A DNA stretch of 64,000 nt. It comes from Hyaloraphidium curvatum (Eukaryota > Monoblepharomycota > Hyaloraphidiomycetes > Hyaloraphidiales > Hyaloraphidiaceae). Below, in pieces: positions 53,133 to 63,477 of the stretch (the first letter of the stretch is position 1; every line of letters starts with the position of its first letter). Made by a program: the position numbers and the translations under genes. The DNA lies in assembly GCA_025558095.1 (NCBI GenBank), contig JAIVFI010000020.1:558001-622000 (forward strand), in the 5' to 3' direction. The notes under the pieces are model-generated. The model was not told the DNA's origin and did not search any database. It saw only the letters and a list, made by a program, of their open reading frames with translations.

Positions 53133-54987
53133 TTAACTCCTCCACTCCGCCTCGGCAACGAGCCGCCTCCTCTCGAGCTTATTCCCACCCCTGCTTCCGC
53201 CCCGCCCGCTGGAGGTGCTGGATCCCCGCGACCGTCCGTCGTTTCCGTTTGCCGGAACGAAGTAGGAGCTCTCGCCTTCCTCGGACGGCGGCCTGCGACT
53301 GCCCCCCCTGGAGCCTCCCGAGCCGCCCGCACCCCTGGAACTTCCCCCGCCCTCGCCCTCGTCGTCGTCCCTGCCGTTCTGCGGCGCAAAGTACGAAGTC
53401 TGCCCCTCCTGGCTGAAATCGTCGCCGAAGTAGATGTCGTACGCGTCCCGGACCTCCTCGGTCGTGGCCTGGATCTGCCGCGCGACGGCGGGCGCGGGCT
53501 GCTCCCTCGCGCCGCGGGGAGCGGGAGGCCGGCCGTTGGGGGTCGTGAACCTGATGGCGGTGTTGAGCTCGGCGGCCTGTCGCTCGCCGGCCCTGATGAG
53601 CCTCTCGGCGGTGAGCTGCGCGAGGAAGGGGTGGCAGAAGACGGCCTGCCAGCCTATAAACGAGGTCAGAAAATCTTTCTGCCGAGCGCGATGCATCCAC
53701 GCACCCTGGCGCGCGCTGCGGTCCCGGCTGGACCTCCCCAGCCGCTTGCTCGGGTCCCAATGCAGCAGCTTGGTAATGAAGTCGGCAGCCTGGGCCGTGA
53801 TCCCCTCGGCCCTCCACCGGTCAAAGTCAAGGTACTCGGACGGATCAACCTGTCGGCCGTAGTTGGTCCGCCAGAAGTTGGACCAGGCGCGCTGCCCCAC
53901 GATCTTGAAGGGGCCGTTGTACCGGTCGTTCGCGTCGGTCCTGCTCGTCGTACGGGTGAGGGTGTTGTACGCCACAACGCCATAAGACCACCAGTCCGAT
54001 GCGCGGCCGTCTGTGCGGGGAATCGGTCAGCTACAAGCCCCGGGGTGCAGGGCGACGGCGTGCACGCACACGGCGCCTGATTCGGAAAGTCGTACGCCCT
54101 CGGCCCCGCGGTGAAGATCTCGGGCGCAACGATCCTATAGTCGCAAGTGCCCATCTCCTCCCACTCCTGCAGCACGCGGGAGACGTTGACGGAGCACCCA
54201 AAGTCCCCCAGCATGGGCCTCCTTTTCCCGTCGATGAGGATGTTGGCCGCCTTGATGTCCCGATGGATGATGCCCTTGGCGTGCAGGTGGCCTATGGCCA
54301 ACGCGAGCTGGGCCAGCAAGATGCGCGCCTTGGCCTCGGGGATCGGGTTCGTGCCGGGGAAGAACTTGGCCGAGAGGCCCTGGATCTCGGCCTCGAGGTC
54401 CGACGCGGCGACGGGCATGGCGATGGTGAAGGTGTTCCTGTCCGGAGTGCGTTCGCGCCACACGCCCCAGAAATGGATAAGGTAGGGGCCGCCGTTGGCG
54501 ACCGACATCTGTACCGTCGAGGAGGGGGTCGTCAAAGGCGGAACAGTCGGCGGGACCTAACCCTAGGGGAACCCACGAAGTGCGGCTCGAGCCTGTCCGC
54601 GATCGCCGTCTTCTTTGGAATCACCCGCTGGTCGTTCGGGTCGTAGAACTGGCTCTTGATAGCAAACAGGCGCACGTTGGGCGGGTCCAGTGGGCCCGGC
54701 TCGGCGGACCGAAGCGCGGCAATGCGGACGGAGCCGAAATGTCCGCTACCAACGGTGCCGGAAAAGTCAAAGTAGAACTCGGGCTTGATCGACGGGTCGC
54801 GGTTGGCGACGACGCGGTTCGGGAGCACAAGGGCGGGCGTGGCCGGCTGCAGGACCGTCGCGGGGGAGACGCAGGTCACGTCGTTGGCGCGGTTCCGCCC
54901 GCGCTGCCCCTCCGCGGCGTGGGCGGCGGCGGCAAAAAGGGCCAGCAGCAGGGCCGCCAGCGCGGCGGCCGCCCGTGGAGGGGCCAT
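53133..54987 (-). CDS. protein kinase with N-terminal signal peptide
   Basis: Four exons (54987-54577, 54508-54070, 54010-53705, 53653-53133) join in phase over 68-, 59- and 51-nt introns to 558 residues. The N-terminus MAPPRAAAALAALLLALFAA is a strong signal peptide. About 40 residues later the kinase domain starts, with TVGSGHFGSVRIAALR and FAIKSQFYD. GIIHRDIKAANILID, LGDFGCSVNV, CDYRIVAPE and SDWWSYGVVAYNTLT are all present, as is HWDPSKRLGR. Thus Lys, HRD and DFG are intact, and the rebuilt junctions support the model. It has no TM after the signal peptide, so the kinase would be lumenal or secreted if the peptide is used. The C-terminus is Gly/Ser/Arg-rich with repeated SYF(A/V)P motifs. 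Family within eukaryotic kinases is AGC-like or unplaced. Confidence 0.78.
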
Positions 54988-55332
54988 GGGCGCGATCCGG
55001 TTGCCGTGGCCGGCGGGCTGTGGGGCCGGAATGAGATGGACCCGCCGAAGGTCCACCCGGTCATTGCGCAACACACGGCCAGTGCCAGTGCCCCTGCGTT
55101 TGGCCAACATGGGCGTATCACCAGGAGCGCGAACGGTGGCTCCTTGACGGAGCAGATGCGGAAATATATACGGCGCCGGACGATCGAAGCGCATACGATC
55201 TTCCCATTTCAAAGGTTCCAGACCATCAATCCGACTGCAAGCACGGACTTTCGCGAAACGGGCTTCGCAAGATGGCCGCATGGGGAATCGGAATCACATG
55301 CGCATGTTCGATCTGCGAAGAAGGCACGTTCG
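54988..55332. other. intergenic, no gene seen
   Basis: About 345 bases between the kinase start and the MYND-protein stop, both minus strand. Probably the kinase promoter. Confidence 0.35.
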
Positions 55333-56520
55333 TCAAGCCCCCCCGGGACCACCTGCACCTTCTGCCGCTCGGGTGCAAGCTTCGCGGTGGCCCCCTTTCC
55401 AAGCGGCGATCTGGCACTCGGAGGAGCAGTAGTGTGCGACCTTGCACCGCGAGCATCTCTTCATCCCCTGCTGCGCGACGGAACCGCAGTGATCGCAGGT
55501 CAAGGGCACGGCGCCTTCCGTCCTCAGGTTCCTGGAGATGCGCTTTGCATTGGCCATCCGGGCCTCTACCGGGATCCCATTCACGGGCGCAACGCCCGGG
55601 CTCGACAGGATGAAGGCATTGAAGAGACTTCCGAGTTCGGCGGCGTTGGCGCACGGCCTGGGGGGGATCATGCCTCTGCACCACCTTGCGAACTCCTTGA
55701 AGAAGGTCGCGAAAACCAGGCCCTCGCCATCGTCCCCTAGGACGGTTGCTCCGCGATCCCTGCTCCATTTCGTGGGATTCTCGCCCACGATCCCAAGAGA
55801 CTGCACGAGTGTGCCGAAAGCCACTCCAACCAAGCCCTTTGCCTTCTGGTCCAAAGGTGCTCCGTCGCGGTAGCAGGCCGCCTTTTGGACCACGTAGTCG
55901 GAGGCACCGTTGCGCATAAGAGCGTCCAGGAAGTCGGAGTCCGCAAGGAGGCGCTTCCGAACGGGCCGCGCTCGGGTCAAGATCGTGAGCATCAGCAGCG
56001 CGGACTCGGCAATCTGCCCAAAGGAGGAAGAGAAAGGCTTCAACCTTTCGACCTCGACGAGGGCGCTGGGAGACACCGGGAGCTTGAAGTCCAAGCAGGG
56101 CCACCCGTCCCCGGCGAACGTCCACTCTTTCTGGTTCTCTGCAGAAGCGAAAGCCATGTAGGCCGCACGAAGCGCGGGCCAGATGCGCACAAAGACGGCT
56201 TCCCAGATGGTCGCAAACCACGGGTCATTGACATGTTCGTAGCTGCTGATCTGGGCCGCTGGAAAGCCGGCCGGAAAGAACGGCGTGAGCTTCGCCGTCC
56301 CGTTGGGGGAGAAGGCGACGAGCAAGTTCTGCGCTTCGATGAGCTGATTGTACCCGCTGGAGCGGAGCAAGCCGGCCGAGTCACTCGACGGCTTCGGTGT
56401 GTTCTTGAGCACGGAAGCTTCGAAAGCCGTGAAGAAGCCGTCCATGCGGTCGGTCCCGGCACCGACGAATGCCCCCTTGTCGAACCGCTCCCAGCCCTTC
56501 GGAGCAGCCGGTTGCGCCAT
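55333..56520 (-). CDS. MYND zinc-finger protein
   Basis: A 395-residue single-exon protein starting MAQPAAPKGWERFDKG. The first 320 residues are helical with no domain I recognise (SSSFGQIAESALLMLTILTR, GLVFATFFKEFARWCRGM). The C-terminal MYND finger reads CDHCGSVAQQGMKRCSRCKV, then AHYCSSECQIAAWKGGHREAC, with all eight ligands. This layout (helical body, terminal MYND) is common in expanded fungal MYND families. It probably acts through protein contacts; no SET or other catalytic motif is seen. Confidence 0.8.
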   Translation of the reverse strand: MAQPAAPKGWERFDKGAFVGAGTDRMDGFFTAFEASVLKNTPKPSSDSAGLLRSSGYNQLIEAQNLLVAFSPNGTAKLTPFFPAGFPAAQISSYEHVNDPWFATIWEAVFVRIWPALRAAYMAFASAENQKEWTFAGDGWPCLDFKLPVSPSALVEVERLKPFSSSFGQIAESALLMLTILTRARPVRKRLLADSDFLDALMRNGASDYVVQKAACYRDGAPLDQKAKGLVGVAFGTLVQSLGIVGENPTKWSRDRGATVLGDDGEGLVFATFFKEFARWCRGMIPPRPCANAAELGSLFNAFILSSPGVAPVNGIPVEARMANAKRISRNLRTEGAVPLTCDHCGSVAQQGMKRCSRCKVAHYCSSECQIAAWKGGHREACTRAAEGAGGPGGA

Positions 56521-57629
56521 CCGCGCCAGTTATGGGCTGTGACGCTTGAAAGTGTTCCGCGACGAGCTTCCACGAGGGTTACGTTCTCCTGCGCAAACGC
56601 CGCTTCGGCAAAACAAGCAGCCGCTCTGTGACTTCAGCGGACCGTTGGGGCGCAGGGGTTCTCGGGTGTGAACGACACGTCACGACGCGACCGCAGCTGC
56701 TGCAAAGTATCCCCTCACCTCTATCCCGGAACCATGGAAACCGCGCGCCTCGGCTTCTTAATCTACGACGGCACTAAAAGCAAACCCAGCTACACCTTCG
56801 GGAGCCTGCCGCTGCCGCCCGGCCCGCCTTCGCACCCCTGAGAACCGCAAGGCGATGGAGGCGTCCGCGCGCGCCCTCGGCGAAAAGGCCGGGTGGGGCC
56901 TCGCGAAAGCATGCCGCACTTGCCGGAACGAAGGCCCGACGAACTTCCACGTGGCCGTGATTTTTCGGGCGCGTAGTGACGGGCGCCCTTTGGGCTTCGC
57001 TGTGGTCGCCGCGTGCGAGGGAGCTTCCTGGCGCCGATGCCGCCTCGATGTTCCTTCGCCGCAAGAACTCCGAAGGTTTCCCCGCGCCCTACGAGAACCG
57101 GAAGATGCAGCCGCTGGATTTGGACCTCTGTCTCTGCACGTCATTCCCCGGGAGCGGCGACCCCATCTTCGAAGCCAGCCTGACGCGCCGGGTGGAGCTG
57201 CCGGGGGACCTTGTAAACCCTAGAACGTGCAGCATCGAAGCTCCGTTCCAGCCGGGGGATGAGCTGGCCAAGGCCGAGAGCGTCGAGGCTTTCTCCTCGT
57301 CGTGCCGGGCCTGCGTCGTTTGCGGGCGGCGTTGGCTTCCCCGCGGCATCACGCGCGGACCACGGTGGTAGTGGGCGAGTCGAAGATTGGGGATGAAAGA
57401 CTCGAGGCTCAAAGCAAGCTTGGTGCCAGCTAGCAGGACGTAACGGCTCGGACACCCGGTACGTCTATAGAAGAGCAAACAAAAGACCAGTTGCTCTGAT
57501 CAGGGCTTTGTCGCTGGTCGAGACGTCGACGATCGACGCGAGAAGCGGCGGGGCAGGAACGCTGCGCGCTGACGCACTGTGGACCGCCGCCACCCGCCCA
57601 AACACCGAATCTCTCCCGCGTGCCGCGCC
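56521..57629 (+). pseudogene. possible decayed gene in several frames
   Basis: Protein-like stretches appear on the plus strand in three successive frames. From ATG 56733 METARLGFLIYDGT stops at a TGA near 56840. ENRKAMEASARALGEKAG and ACRTCRNEGPTNFHVAVIF lie one base over. FLRRKNSEGFPAPYENRKM, PLDLDLCLCTSFPGSGDPIF and CRACVVCGRRW lie in a third frame to 57371. The shifts are not at clear GT/AG sites. This could be an old pseudogene or a spliced gene I failed to resolve. The rest of the interval shows nothing. Confidence 0.25.
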
Positions 57630-58769
57630 ATGGCGGCCGCCGACGCCGCGGGCGTCGACTCGTTCTCGCAGCTCCTCGCTCGGCTCGACCTCCGCCGCGC
57701 CGCCGCGTTCTGGGACGGGACCTTTGGCCCGCTCCGCGGGCTCCTCTGGACCGCATCCGTGCACATCTACCTCGCCGCCATCCTCCTCTGCGCATTTGTG
57801 GTCGAACTTTGGGTCCGATCGGAGAAATCTGAGCGCCGGCGAGGGGAGCAGGCGGCGGCAGAGGCCGAGGGGGGCGATGTTTGCCCCGCGCCCGGGGTGG
57901 CCCATGAGGACGCCGGGCCGGTCGAGGCGTGCGAGGCGGACGATTCGACCGAGGTCGACGAGAACGAACTCGCCGATGCGCTGGCACTGGCTGGTGCTGC
58001 GGCCAAGGCGGACCGGGGGTCGCTCTCGGAGGGCTCCGACGCCACGGCCGCCGTGCTCAAGGCAGAGAGGACCGAGGACGTCTCTTCCGAGGCCAGCTCG
58101 CCTACCGCCATCGGACAGCTCGAACACATCGAACACATGGACCTCGACCACGATCCCCTGCCCTCCCCCCGGCTGGCCCCGCTGGAGCGCCGCTTCTCCG
58201 TCGACGCGGCCCCCCGTTCCCCCGGCTCCCCCCGCTGGATGGTCCCCTCCAGCCCCCGCCTCGCGGCCTCCAAACCCGCCGACCTGTCCGCCAGCGCCCG
58301 CGCCTCCTCCGCCACCCTCTCGGACGAGGCCGCCGGCACTGCCTCCCTCCCCCCGATGCCCGCCACCCCGGACCGCAACTTCTTCGCCAAAGCCTTCTCC
58401 TCGGGCAGGATCAGGGCCATGAGCGTGGACAACCCGTGGAAATCCCCCTCGGCGGAGGAGCTCGAATCGGCCATCGGCCTCGCGCCGCTCAAGCACCTCG
58501 CCTCGTTCGACGAGCCGGGCTCTCCCACCCCGCGCCGCTCGGCGGACCCCTCCCCGAAGTTCCCGCAGCGCGCCCGCACGCTTTCCGAGATCCCCGGCCG
58601 CGGCCTGCAGCCCGCGTCGCCGTTCACCGCCGGCCTCGCGAGCCCCGTGCGCGCGTCGACGGGGGGGTTCGTGCGGATGACGCCTAGCCCGCTGCGGTCG
58701 TCGCCGCTGGCGGCGCTGGCGAGGGAGTGGAGCGAAAAGGCGGCGGGGAGGAACGCGTCGCCGCCTTGA
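57630..58769 (+). CDS. single-pass membrane protein with disordered tail
   Basis: A 379-residue single-exon protein starting MAAADAAGVDSFSQLLARLD. A short helical N-terminus is followed by one membrane span (SVHIYLAAILLCAFVVELWV, about residues 46-64). The remaining 300 residues are disordered and rich in Ser, Pro and acidic residues, with several SP-type phosphosite-like motifs (RRFSVDAAPRSPGSPRW). No known domain. It might sit on an internal membrane with the long tail in the cytosol. It is convergent with CPC copy B, 221 bases away. Confidence 0.55.
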   Translation: MAAADAAGVDSFSQLLARLDLRRAAAFWDGTFGPLRGLLWTASVHIYLAAILLCAFVVELWVRSEKSERRRGEQAAAEAEGGDVCPAPGVAHEDAGPVEACEADDSTEVDENELADALALAGAAAKADRGSLSEGSDATAAVLKAERTEDVSSEASSPTAIGQLEHIEHMDLDHDPLPSPRLAPLERRFSVDAAPRSPGSPRWMVPSSPRLAASKPADLSASARASSATLSDEAAGTASLPPMPATPDRNFFAKAFSSGRIRAMSVDNPWKSPSAEELESAIGLAPLKHLASFDEPGSPTPRRSADPSPKFPQRARTLSEIPGRGLQPASPFTAGLASPVRASTGGFVRMTPSPLRSSPLAALAREWSEKAAGRNASPP

Positions 58770-58990
58770 GCCGGAAGGTGTGCGGGGGGAGGCGTTGTTG
58801 GAAGGAGTTTCAGTTTTGGGCTTTCGCGAGGACGTGTCGATACCCCGTGCGGCGCGCTGGCAGTGCGGCATCTGTAAATCTGTAAATTGATACACGGCAT
58901 TCTTGAGCGATACACATCCATGATCGAGCGAGTTCCCTCCCGCAAAAGCCGCGCGGCGATTACCGATGTTCTGAATGCCCCCACGGAGCT

Positions 58991-60634
58991 TCACGGCGTA
59001 TGGCATGCCATGTCCACCGTATACACGACCCCCGCCCCCCTCAGCAGCGTCCAAATGCCCAGCCCCACGGTCAGCGTCGTCGCCAGCAGCGCCCTTGCGA
59101 GCTGCGGCGTCGCCACGAGCCCGAAGATGCGCGCCAGCTGCCCGTCCCCCGCGAGGAGGAACGACTCCAGCAGGCGCGCGTGGTCCTCCAGGGATGCCAG
59201 CGCCTCGCGCGCGGCATCCGGGTTCGGTGGCGGGGGGAAGACGCGGGAGAGGTGCGCGAGCTCGCGGATCTCGCGGATGGCCGAGGCGTACAGGTTTCTG
59301 ACGGCGCTGACCTGCGAGTTGCTCGTACCGAGCACGACAGCGTCGACAAAGACGGTGTACAGGATGAGAATCGCGAGCGGGACGACCCAGCCGACGATGC
59401 AGGAGCCCACGGCGACGTTGACGACGAGTCCGACGAGGAGGCCCGAGGCCGAGACGATGGTGAAACTCAGGTTGCTGGCCTGGACCCTGGTCCGCCACCG
59501 CACCGAGACGGCAGAGTGGAGCGAGACGTAGGCTTCGGGGCCGTCGGCGGGTTGGACGAGCCGTTCTGAGGGGCCGAGGAGCGCGTCCCGGTGCCGGGCC
59601 AGCATCGATGACAAGGCTAGCTTGGCCGCGCGATGCTGAAGCCTTTGCTCCAGGCGAAAGTGGGGCATGGAAGAGTAGGAATTTGTTAGATCGCGCACGG
59701 ATGATATGCCGAGGATGGCGACTGGGTGGAAGGCGAAGTCAGCGTCCTCAACAACGCGAGGGCACGGGCCGGACCAACCGTAGCCAACGGCCAAGAGGCC
59801 GCTCCACCAGCTCGAAAAAGTCAGCGCCCGAAACGTGATCATCGCCGTCCATACCAGCGACAGCATGTACCAGATTTTGGCCGATTGCCCAGTGACCCAC
59901 GCGACTGCCGCGAACGCGGCTGCGTGGCGGGGGGCGTTGCCGGCGCACCGGGGCGATGGGTACGGGCACAGGGCGTCCTTGCTCTCGTGGGCGACGAGGG
60001 CGGACGTTTCGCCGGCGAGTTCGTGCTCCTCCAAACGTGCCCCCGAGCTTGTCCGGACCAACTCGCTCCAGCGCGCCAGGGTCGCGTGCGGGTGCCCGCT
60101 CTCGTCGTCTGTTGCTTCGGGGATCGCGGAGCTCGCCCGGCCGATGTACAAGCGAACGGAAGGGGATGCCAGCAGGAGCGCGATCCACAGAGCCCAGGCA
60201 AACACTACGCAGGCGGTTCCGGCGGCCAGCTGCGCAGTGGCAAAGGGCCTGCCGAGCTCCGCGTTGAAGACCCAGAGGGGCGCGAAGAGCGACAGTCCGA
60301 GCGCGCTCCACCAGAAAGGAAGCACTAGCGGCTTGATGAACCGCGTCATGGCCCGCGACAGCCGCAGCTGCAGCGCCAGTAGCGCGCTCCATGGCCGCAA
60401 GTCGCGGACCAACGCGTCGAAGGTTAGCGGTTCCGCGGCGCGGAGGGCCGCCGCGGGGTCGAACACGGCGGCGTGCGGCAGCACCGAGTCGGAGGCGTCC
60501 GGCGCGGAGGGGAATAAAACCAGCCATTCGCGGGGGGCGAAGCGGAACGGTGCGGCTGCGGAGCCCGGAATCGCCGCCGAGGGGGCCGCTCCCTTCGCGT
60601 CGGCGAGGCCCGTCGCCGACATTTCCACCGACAT
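58991..60634 (-). CDS. multi-pass membrane protein, CPC family copy B
   Basis: A 547-residue intact single-exon gene; ATG 60634 (MSVEMSATGL) is used, with another ATG at 60622. The motif order matches copy A: FAPREWLVLFPSA, then FDPAAALRAAEPLTFD. TAQLAAGTACVVFAWALWIA follows. The CPC motif is AHESKDALCPYPSPRCAGN, in which the second Cys is Tyr. VAVGSCIVGWVVPLAILIL precedes the last region. The protein ends LLRGAGVVYTVDMACHTP. About seven membrane spans. Loss of one Cys in the motif suggests that not all cysteines are essential, or that this copy has diverged. Divergent from copy C. Confidence 0.8.
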   Translation of the reverse strand: MSVEMSATGLADAKGAAPSAAIPGSAAAPFRFAPREWLVLFPSAPDASDSVLPHAAVFDPAAALRAAEPLTFDALVRDLRPWSALLALQLRLSRAMTRFIKPLVLPFWWSALGLSLFAPLWVFNAELGRPFATAQLAAGTACVVFAWALWIALLLASPSVRLYIGRASSAIPEATDDESGHPHATLARWSELVRTSSGARLEEHELAGETSALVAHESKDALCPYPSPRCAGNAPRHAAAFAAVAWVTGQSAKIWYMLSLVWTAMITFRALTFSSWWSGLLAVGYGWSGPCPRVVEDADFAFHPVAILGISSVRDLTNSYSSMPHFRLEQRLQHRAAKLALSSMLARHRDALLGPSERLVQPADGPEAYVSLHSAVSVRWRTRVQASNLSFTIVSASGLLVGLVVNVAVGSCIVGWVVPLAILILYTVFVDAVVLGTSNSQVSAVRNLYASAIREIRELAHLSRVFPPPPNPDAAREALASLEDHARLLESFLLAGDGQLARIFGLVATPQLARALLATTLTVGLGIWTLLRGAGVVYTVDMACHTP

Positions 60635-60807
60635 CTTCTCCGACGACCAACGCGGCCGGCAGGATCCCGTCGCCGGCGGGTCGAGGTCGGAGTGCGGCCC
60701 CGTGTTTATTTGACGCGGCGAGGCGTTCCTCATCTCTGTCTCCCGCCACCGCCCTCCCCTCCACGGTGTTAATCGCGACGCCGCCACGCCGCTCCGCGGT
60801 TCATTCC
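60635..60807. promoter_or_regulatory. divergent promoter between CPC copies B and C
   Basis: 173 bases between opposing ATGs, which must hold the start regions of both genes. No motif recognised. Confidence 0.4.
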
Positions 60808-61723
60808 ATGGAAGAAGCTCTCGCCAGCTCGGAGCCGCGGGGATCCGGCGATCCCGCCGGCGCACTGCGGGCCGAACGGCCGCTGACGCGCGCGCGGCTG
60901 CTCCAGGGGCTGGCCGCCTCGTCGCGGACGCTGCGCGACCTCACGAGGCTGCAGTTCGTTTCGCAGTCCTTGGGGAGGAACCTTCCCTACTTCATCGTCC
61001 TTGTCATCGTGCTCATTGCGCCTCTCACGGCGACCGCGTGGACGTGGGGCTCGTTCGGGACGAGCCAGCTTGCCGTGGGCACCGCGTTCCTCTTTGCTCT
61101 CCTTCTTTTGTTCTTGTTTTCGGCGGGACTGCTGGCGACCTTCCGCGGCAGGCACACCAACGCCATTGGCCGGACGGGCTCCGTGGCTGCCGGCACGAAC
61201 AGACCGGAACCCGAGGTCAGCAACCACGCTTTGGCCGTGTTTGTTCGATACGAGGAGCTCCGCGAATCCAGCGCATCGCAGAGCACGTCCAGCTCCGTGA
61301 TTCTGCAGCACGACCCGGGGGATGTCATGTGCCCATGCGACCTGGCTTCCTGCGCCGGGAAGCTGCCGCGCCAGGCTTCATTCTGGCACCTCGTCTATTT
61401 GACCGCACTCACCTTGTTAAACTTGGCAGTCTTTCTCCTATTCGTCTACACACCGCTCGTCACTCTTCGCGAGAGTGTGTGGAGCACGGCCTGGTCTGGG
61501 ACCGTCCCCGCGATCTACTGCGCCGTCACCATCCCGTCTCATCCTTGTTCCCAACGCCAGGCAATCGGCGAACGTCACCGCGCTCTCTCTTTCCTCGCGC
61601 GTCTCCAACCGCGCCATCGCCGCCTCCCTGCGCTCCCTCCTGTCCCGCCTCCACTTTTCCCTGGACCGCGCACGGGCTGCCCTTCCCCCACCCGACGACC
61701 GTCTCTCCTGGTGGTGCGAATAA
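60808..61723 (+). pseudogene. CPC family copy C, frameshifted and truncated
   Basis: From ATG 60808 (MEEALASSEPRG) the frame matches the family. GDPAGALRAERPLT lies near the start, then TSQLAVGTAFLFALLLLFLF, AVFVRYEELRESS and the motif QHDPGDVMCPCDLASCAGKL. Helices LTLLNLAVFLLFVYTPL and WSTAWSGTVPAIYCAVT follow. At about 61520-61535 homology moves one base to another frame (SRLILVPNARQSANV, then AIAASLRSLLSRLHFSLD). That frame stops at 61721-61723 after LSWWCE. The C-terminal half (GSCI helix and LLRGAG tail) is missing, and only 187 bases separate this stop from the end of copy D. No splice pair explains the shift without a gap in the alignment. Probably a pseudogene. Confidence 0.7.
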
Positions 61724-61910
61724 TACGCTCATCTCTATTTGGAGGAAGCGAGATGGGGCACTTTGATGCTCAGTGATACGATCGCTGGGGCTGTTGAGCT
61801 GCGAGGTTCGGCCGCTGGACGACGCCCGAAGCCTTCCCACGCTCGCTATCCGATCGCTCCAGCATGTCGCGATCGACAAGGTCCACGCATCGAAAGCCTC
61901 CTGCAGCTGC

Positions 61911-63477
61911 TCACGCGGGACAGAACGTCTCGAGCACCACCACGATCCCCACCCCCCGGAGCACCCCCCACAGCGCCGCGGCCAGCGTGACAACCGATGC
62001 GAGGACGGTCCTGATGACGCCGTAGTCGATCCTGACCCCCGCCAGCCTCGCCGCCGCCTCCTCGTCCGCGGCCCGGAACTCGGCCAGCGCGCGGTAGTGC
62101 CACCCCGCCGCCGCCTGGAACGCCGATCCGTCGGGCCCGGGGCGGGCGGCGGCGGCGCGCAGGGCGATCGAGCGGACCTCGGCCGCGGCGTCGCGGTACA
62201 GCCCCGTGGCGCGGGCGATGCGGGCGTTGCTGTCGGCCGCGATGACGAGGTCGATGGAAGCAAAGACGAGCCACCAGCCGACCCAAGCGAGCTGCCACGC
62301 CGTGATGCACCCCGCGATCTAAGCGGGAGGCGGGAGGGTCAGCAGGCGTTGGAAAGCAACGGGAACGGTAACGAACCCCGTTCAGGAGGAAGGCCACGGC
62401 GGCGCAGAGGACAAAGGCCACAACCATCCGCCACGTCAGCTCCACGTGCACCATGCCCGTCGCCCACGAGTTCTGCAGCGCCGCGTTGAGCGCCACGTAC
62501 GGCTCCTCCGGCCCCGGAATCGGCAGCGCGGGGTCGTCCGCCGCGGCTTCGAGGCGCCGGATGGTCCGGAGCAGGGCGACCGATAGCATGCGGCGCTGGA
62601 GGCCGGCTTGGAGGTGCGAGAGAGAGGCCGTGTTGATGACGACGGCGCGCAGAGCCCAGACGGAGAAGAATAGGAAGGCGGCGCAGAGGACCAGGAAGAA
62701 AGTGATGGCCCAGGGCGACGACCAGAAGAATGGCGCGTAGGTGAAGGCTGGGGTGGCGAGGAGCAGGATCCCAACGAAAAGGTGGAGGAGGGACAGGCCG
62801 ACGAGGTCGGCGAGCTTCTCCCAAATGACGTTCCGGATGATGCGCCCGCAGCATGCCGGCCGGTCGCAGGGGCAGAAGGCGTCCCCGTCCTCGTGAATCA
62901 ACAGAGGCGACAACCGGTCTTTGCCCCCGCCGTCCCGACCCTCCTCAATGAGCTTCTGGCGGCGCAACCAGATGGAAAGGGTAGAACGCGTGGAGAGGAA
63001 GTCGACGCCGGCGAGGTCGCGGGGCATGGGCCCGCGGCTGCTGCCGAGCATCACGGCCCCACGGAGGATCCACCAGGCGTAGCCCCAAAAGACGCAGAAC
63101 AGCTGGAGGGCCGCGGCGACGGTGCCGAGGGCCACGTTGCGGGGCGGGAACCGCTCCGGATCCCGGGAAGCCAGCGAAGCGGCGGCAGCGAGGGCAGGCA
63201 CGCCAAGGCATCCCGCGATCAACTCCCGCCACAACATCGAAAACCGCACCGCAAAGGCCGCGAAGACGCGCACCAGCCACGCGAGAGGAGCGGCGCCCCC
63301 GCGCGAGAGCGCCACCGCGGCGGGGCCGGACAGCAGCGGATCCGCGGCGCGGAGCTCCGCGGCCGGCTCGGCCGGCGGCGATATCCACCGAGGGAACGAC
63401 GGCAGCGCCGCGGCGGGGAACACTGCCGCCCATTCGCGGGCAGTCGGCACGAAATCGACGGGGTCGTCGGCCTCCAT
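61911..63477 (-). CDS. multi-pass membrane protein, CPC family copy D
   Basis: Two exons (63477-62377 and 62318-61911) join over a 58-nt intron in phase 0 to 502 residues. MEADDPVDFVPTAREWAAVF opens it, then EPAAELRAADPLL. PPRNVALGTVAAALQLFCVF follows. The motif is IHEDGDAFCPCDRPACCG, then LLHLFVGILLLATPAFTY. The intron falls between FLLNG and IAGCITAWQ, which corresponds to the GSCI helix of copies A and B. The spliced C-terminus ends LWGVLRGVGIVVVLETFCPA, homologous to the LLRGAGVV tails. The other intact copies have no intron, so copy D gained one or they lost it. Tail-to-tail with copy C. Confidence 0.82.
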
